Below the pieces are notes generated by a model that did not search any database, was not told the origin of the DNA, and saw only the letters and a list, made by a program, of their open reading frames with translations. The position numbers and the translations under genes were made by a program. 34,714 nt of DNA from Spirochaetaceae bacterium (GTDB taxonomy: Bacteria; Spirochaetota; Spirochaetia; Treponematales; Breznakiellaceae), in assembly GCA_031288215.1 (NCBI GenBank), contig JAITRV010000272.1, forward strand, positions 1 through 34,714, written 5' to 3'. Below, in pieces: positions 32,275 to 34,714 of this stretch; position 1 is the stretch's first letter, and every line of letters starts with the position of its first letter.

Positions 32275-33332
32275 AGCCGGCCCCCGCTGTTTTTTTGGGG
32301 ATCGGCCCCGGTTTCAGTGCCGGCGGGACCCCCCCCTGCACGGGCATGCTGAAGCCAGCAGTAGACCCGGTGGGTGGAAAGCTTATGGGTTTCCCCGCCG
32401 ATAACGCTTTGCGGGGGGAACCGGGAGAGGCAGATCTTCATACACCGGCCGCACCGGGGGGCAAAGGGACAGCCCGGATTGGGGTCCAGCATATTGATGG
32501 GAGTTCCCTCAATAGGGATGAGCCGTTCACTCCGTTCCGCATCGATCCGGGGCATGGATCGGAGCAGTCCCTGGGTATAGGGATGGGTGGGGCGGTAAAA
32601 AATATCCCCCACCGCCCCCTGCTCCACGATATGTCCCCCGTACATCACCGAAACGGTATCGCAGATTTCGGCAATCACCGCCAGGTTGTGGGTAATAAAA
32701 ATCACCGCCATCCGGTTTTTCTCCTGGACGGCCTTCATCAGTTCCAGAATTTGGGCCTGGATGGTTACGTCCAGGGCGGTAGTAGGCTCGTCGGCAATGA
32801 GCAGTTGGGGTTCACAGATGAGCCCCATGGCGATCATCACCCGCTGGCGCATACCCCCGGAAAGCTCGTGGGGGTACTGCTTCATCCGCCGTTCCGCCTC
32901 GGTGATCCCCACCAGGCGCAGCATCTCCAGGGCCCGTTCCCGGGCGGCGGCAAGCGGAACCTCCCGCTTATGCTCCCGCAGGACCCCTACGAGCTGGTTC
33001 CCGATGGTGTACACCGGGTTCAGGCTTTCCATGGGGTTTTGAAAGATCATGCTCATCCGGCTGCCCCGGATCTTTTCCATGTCCTTGGGGCTAAAAGAAA
33101 ACAGGTCCTGCCCCTCAAAGGACACCAAACCTCCCACCACCCGGCCCGGGGATTCCAGGATCCCCATAATGGAATAGGCTTCCACGCTCTTGCCGGACCC
33201 GGATTCCCCCACGATCCCCATCACTTCCCCGTAATTAAGATCGTAGGAAATACCCCCCACGGCTTTTACCTCCCCCACGGGGGTAAAAAAGGAAACCCGC
33301 AGGTCCCGTACTTCCAGCAATTTTTCCGCCAT
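32271..33332 (-). CDS. oppD: oligopeptide ABC transporter ATPase OppD
   Basis: Second ATPase, 353 residues from ATG 33332 (GTG 33335 is also possible; AGGAGGG in front). Walker A is GESGSGKSV, the Q-loop is IFQNPMESLNP, the signature is LSGGMRQRVMIAMGL and Walker B is LLIADEPTTALD. The C-terminal region carries GCPFAPRCGRCMKIC, the usual cysteine set of the family. The last residues beyond CWLQHA are Gly-rich and vary from relatives. Confidence 0.95.
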   Translation of the reverse strand: MAEKLLEVRDLRVSFFTPVGEVKAVGGISYDLNYGEVMGIVGESGSGKSVEAYSIMGILESPGRVVGGLVSFEGQDLFSFSPKDMEKIRGSRMSMIFQNPMESLNPVYTIGNQLVGVLREHKREVPLAAARERALEMLRLVGITEAERRMKQYPHELSGGMRQRVMIAMGLICEPQLLIADEPTTALDVTIQAQILELMKAVQEKNRMAVIFITHNLAVIAEICDTVSVMYGGHIVEQGAVGDIFYRPTHPYTQGLLRSMPRIDAERSERLIPIEGTPINMLDPNPGCPFAPRCGRCMKICLSRFPPQSVIGGETHKLSTHRVYCWLQHARAGGGPAGTETGADPQKNSGGRL

Positions 33333-33344
33333 CACCGATCCCTC

Positions 33345-34397
33345 CTATTTTTTAAGCCGCGGGTCCAGGGCATCCCGCAGGCCGTCCCCAAAGAGGTTAA
33401 ACGAGAGGATCATGACGCTTAAAATAAGCGCCGGAATGATCAGCCGGTAGGTATAGGTATACATACCCCCCAGGGCATCCGAAGCCAGGGAACCGAGGCT
33501 GGTCATGGGGGCGTTGACCCCCACCCCCAGGAACGAGAGGAACGATTCCAGGAAGATGGCGATGGGGATTTGCAGGCAGGTGGCGGCCACCAGGGGCCCC
33601 ACGCAGTTGGGAAGCAGGTGCTTCAGGATGATCCGCCGGTTGGACGCCCCCAGGGCCCGGGCGGCGATGACATATTCCTGCTGCTTGAGCTGGAGGATCT
33701 GCCCCCGGATGATCCGGGCCAGGGTGGTCCAGTAGAGCAGGGCAAAGGCCATAAAGATGGCGATGATGCTGGGCCCCAGGACGATGACGAGCCTTCCCGC
33801 GAAGTTGGTCTGGTTGGCGTCCGCAAAGGCCGAGAGCAGGGGCTTGAGGGTCACCGCCAAAAGGAGTACCACGAGGACATCCGGGACCGAATAGATGATA
33901 TCCACGATCCGCATCATGATGAGGTCCGCCCGGCCCCCCAGGTAGCCCGACACGGAACCGTAGAGGACCCCGATAACCAGGGTCAACACCGCCGCCAGGA
34001 TGCCGATGAGCATGGAAACCCGGGTACCGTACATAATCCTGACCAGGGTGTCCCGGCCGTGGGTGTCGGTCCCAAAGATGTGGGGAAACACCGCTTCTCC
34101 CCCGGCGATCCGTTCCAGTTCGCCTTCGGAGTATGCCAGGGGCGCCAGGTTGGAACTGCCCCGGACCTGTTCATCGTAATGGTAGGGGATAAAGAAGGGC
34201 CCTATATAGGCAAAAAGGATAAGGAAGATGATCACGCCCAGGGAAACCATGGCGACATAGTTCTTTTTAAGCCGCCGCCAGGCGTCTTTCCAATAAGAAA
34301 TACTCCTATGCTGGGGAATAAAGGAAAGTTTTTCTTCCGCCGAGGCTTCCTCAAAGGCGCCGGCGGGGAGGGGGCTTCCCGATACCGCTTCCATCAT
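33345..34397 (-). CDS. oppC: oligopeptide ABC transporter permease OppC
   Basis: Membrane subunit of about 350 residues with six helices after a cytoplasmic N-terminal tail (SISYWKDAWRRLKKNYVAMV begins the first helix). The extracellular loop FGTDTHGRDTLVRIMYGTRV is diagnostic for OppC/DppC. The EAA loop reads YVIAARALGASNRRIILKHL. ATG codons occur at 34397 and 34394, with GAGGAGG in front; its start overlaps the oppB stop. Confidence 0.95.
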   Translation of the reverse strand: MMEAVSGSPLPAGAFEEASAEEKLSFIPQHRSISYWKDAWRRLKKNYVAMVSLGVIIFLILFAYIGPFFIPYHYDEQVRGSSNLAPLAYSEGELERIAGGEAVFPHIFGTDTHGRDTLVRIMYGTRVSMLIGILAAVLTLVIGVLYGSVSGYLGGRADLIMMRIVDIIYSVPDVLVVLLLAVTLKPLLSAFADANQTNFAGRLVIVLGPSIIAIFMAFALLYWTTLARIIRGQILQLKQQEYVIAARALGASNRRIILKHLLPNCVGPLVAATCLQIPIAIFLESFLSFLGVGVNAPMTSLGSLASDALGGMYTYTYRLIIPALILSVMILSFNLFGDGLRDALDPRLKK

Positions 34398-34714
34398 CAC
34401 ACCTCCTCGTTGGAAAGTTGTATCCGGGGATCGATGAACTTGTAGAGCACATCCACGGCGAAACTCATGACGATTACCAGGGAAGCAAAAAAGATGGTGG
34501 TCCCCATGATCAACGGATAGTCCCGGTTACTGATGCTCTGGATAAAATACCGTCCCAGGCCGGGGATATTGAACACGGGTTCCACCACAAAACCGCCGGT
34601 CAGTATGGCGGCGGTGATGGGCCCCAGGTAGGTAACCACCGGGATGAGGGCGTTCCTCAGGGCGTGCTTGAAGATCAGCGCCTGAACCGGGAGCCCGTAG
34701 GCCCGGACGGTTTT
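34397..34714 (-). CDS. oppB: oligopeptide ABC transporter permease OppB, C-terminal part
   Basis: The reading frame is open to the right edge of the window. The last 105 residues are present. They contain most of the EAA loop (YGLPVQALIFKHALRNALIP), VVTYLGPITAAILTGGFVVE, the PGLGRYFIQSISNRDYPLI segment and the final helix ending FIDPRIQ. These are standard for OppB/DppB. The rest lies beyond 34714. The first gene of the operon and its promoter are therefore outside the window. Confidence 0.93.
   Translation of the reverse strand, partial: KTVRAYGLPVQALIFKHALRNALIPVVTYLGPITAAILTGGFVVEPVFNIPGLGRYFIQSISNRDYPLIMGTTIFFASLVIVMSFAVDVLYKFIDPRIQLSNEEV

Overview
The window looks like a stretch of a spirochaete chromosome, most likely a gut-type Treponema. 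This is an inference from gene content and style: several binding proteins begin their mature part with a Gly-Lys-rich segment (FAGGKKE, SAKGGGQQ), the coding is GC-rich, and there are several GC-rich palindromes within and between genes. No rRNA, tRNA or CRISPR array was seen. Base composition is uneven. The chelatase/corrinoid block (about 11.3-24.6 kb) and the opp/secA block are strongly GC-rich. The 2-9.5 kb block is visibly less so, and its end (metallo-beta-lactamase-fold gene plus lacI-type gene, 7.5-9.5 kb) is AT-richer still, which fits acquired DNA.

Region by region. 1-1.5 kb: a large near-perfect inverted repeat, a Uma2-family gene, and rdgB carrying a small in-frame repeat insertion. 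1.77-9.5 kb: a consensus-like promoter and a perfect 18-bp LacI-type operator lead into a 35-codon remnant of a binding-protein gene. A complete five-gene cassette follows: periplasmic binding protein, two permeases, ATPase and a PHP-type phosphoesterase. Then come an orphan TOBE-domain fragment of a second ABC ATPase, an MBL-fold hydrolase, and a convergent LacI-family regulator that probably reads the operator. The two fragments look like the ends of an older ABC operon whose middle was replaced. 9.7-11.1 kb: a possible transposase relic and an IS630-type element (TIRs, TA flanks) whose transposase has an in-frame amber codon.

11.36-14.4 kb: two AAA+ subunits of a magnesium/cobalt chelatase (I and D types). 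14.5-24.6 kb: a promoter and a cobalamin riboswitch precede a short leader ORF, a BtuC-type permease, a BtuD-type ATPase with an unusual C-terminal domain, a radical SAM/SPASM protein, a truncated binding lipoprotein, an N-terminally short CobN, a CbiZ with a long C-terminal extension, and a translationally coupled ABC-2 type exporter pair. Together the I, D and N subunits could form a complete ATP-driven metal chelatase embedded in a corrinoid uptake and salvage operon. This is the most interesting system in the window. The binding-protein remnant joined to the shortened cobN points to a deletion fusion.

24.8-34.7 kb: a small secreted protein of unknown function, a secreted double-psi-barrel/SPOR protein, then secA and an opp operon on the minus strand in the order oppB (cut by the window edge), oppC, oppD, oppF, oppA, with a hairpin between oppF and oppA.
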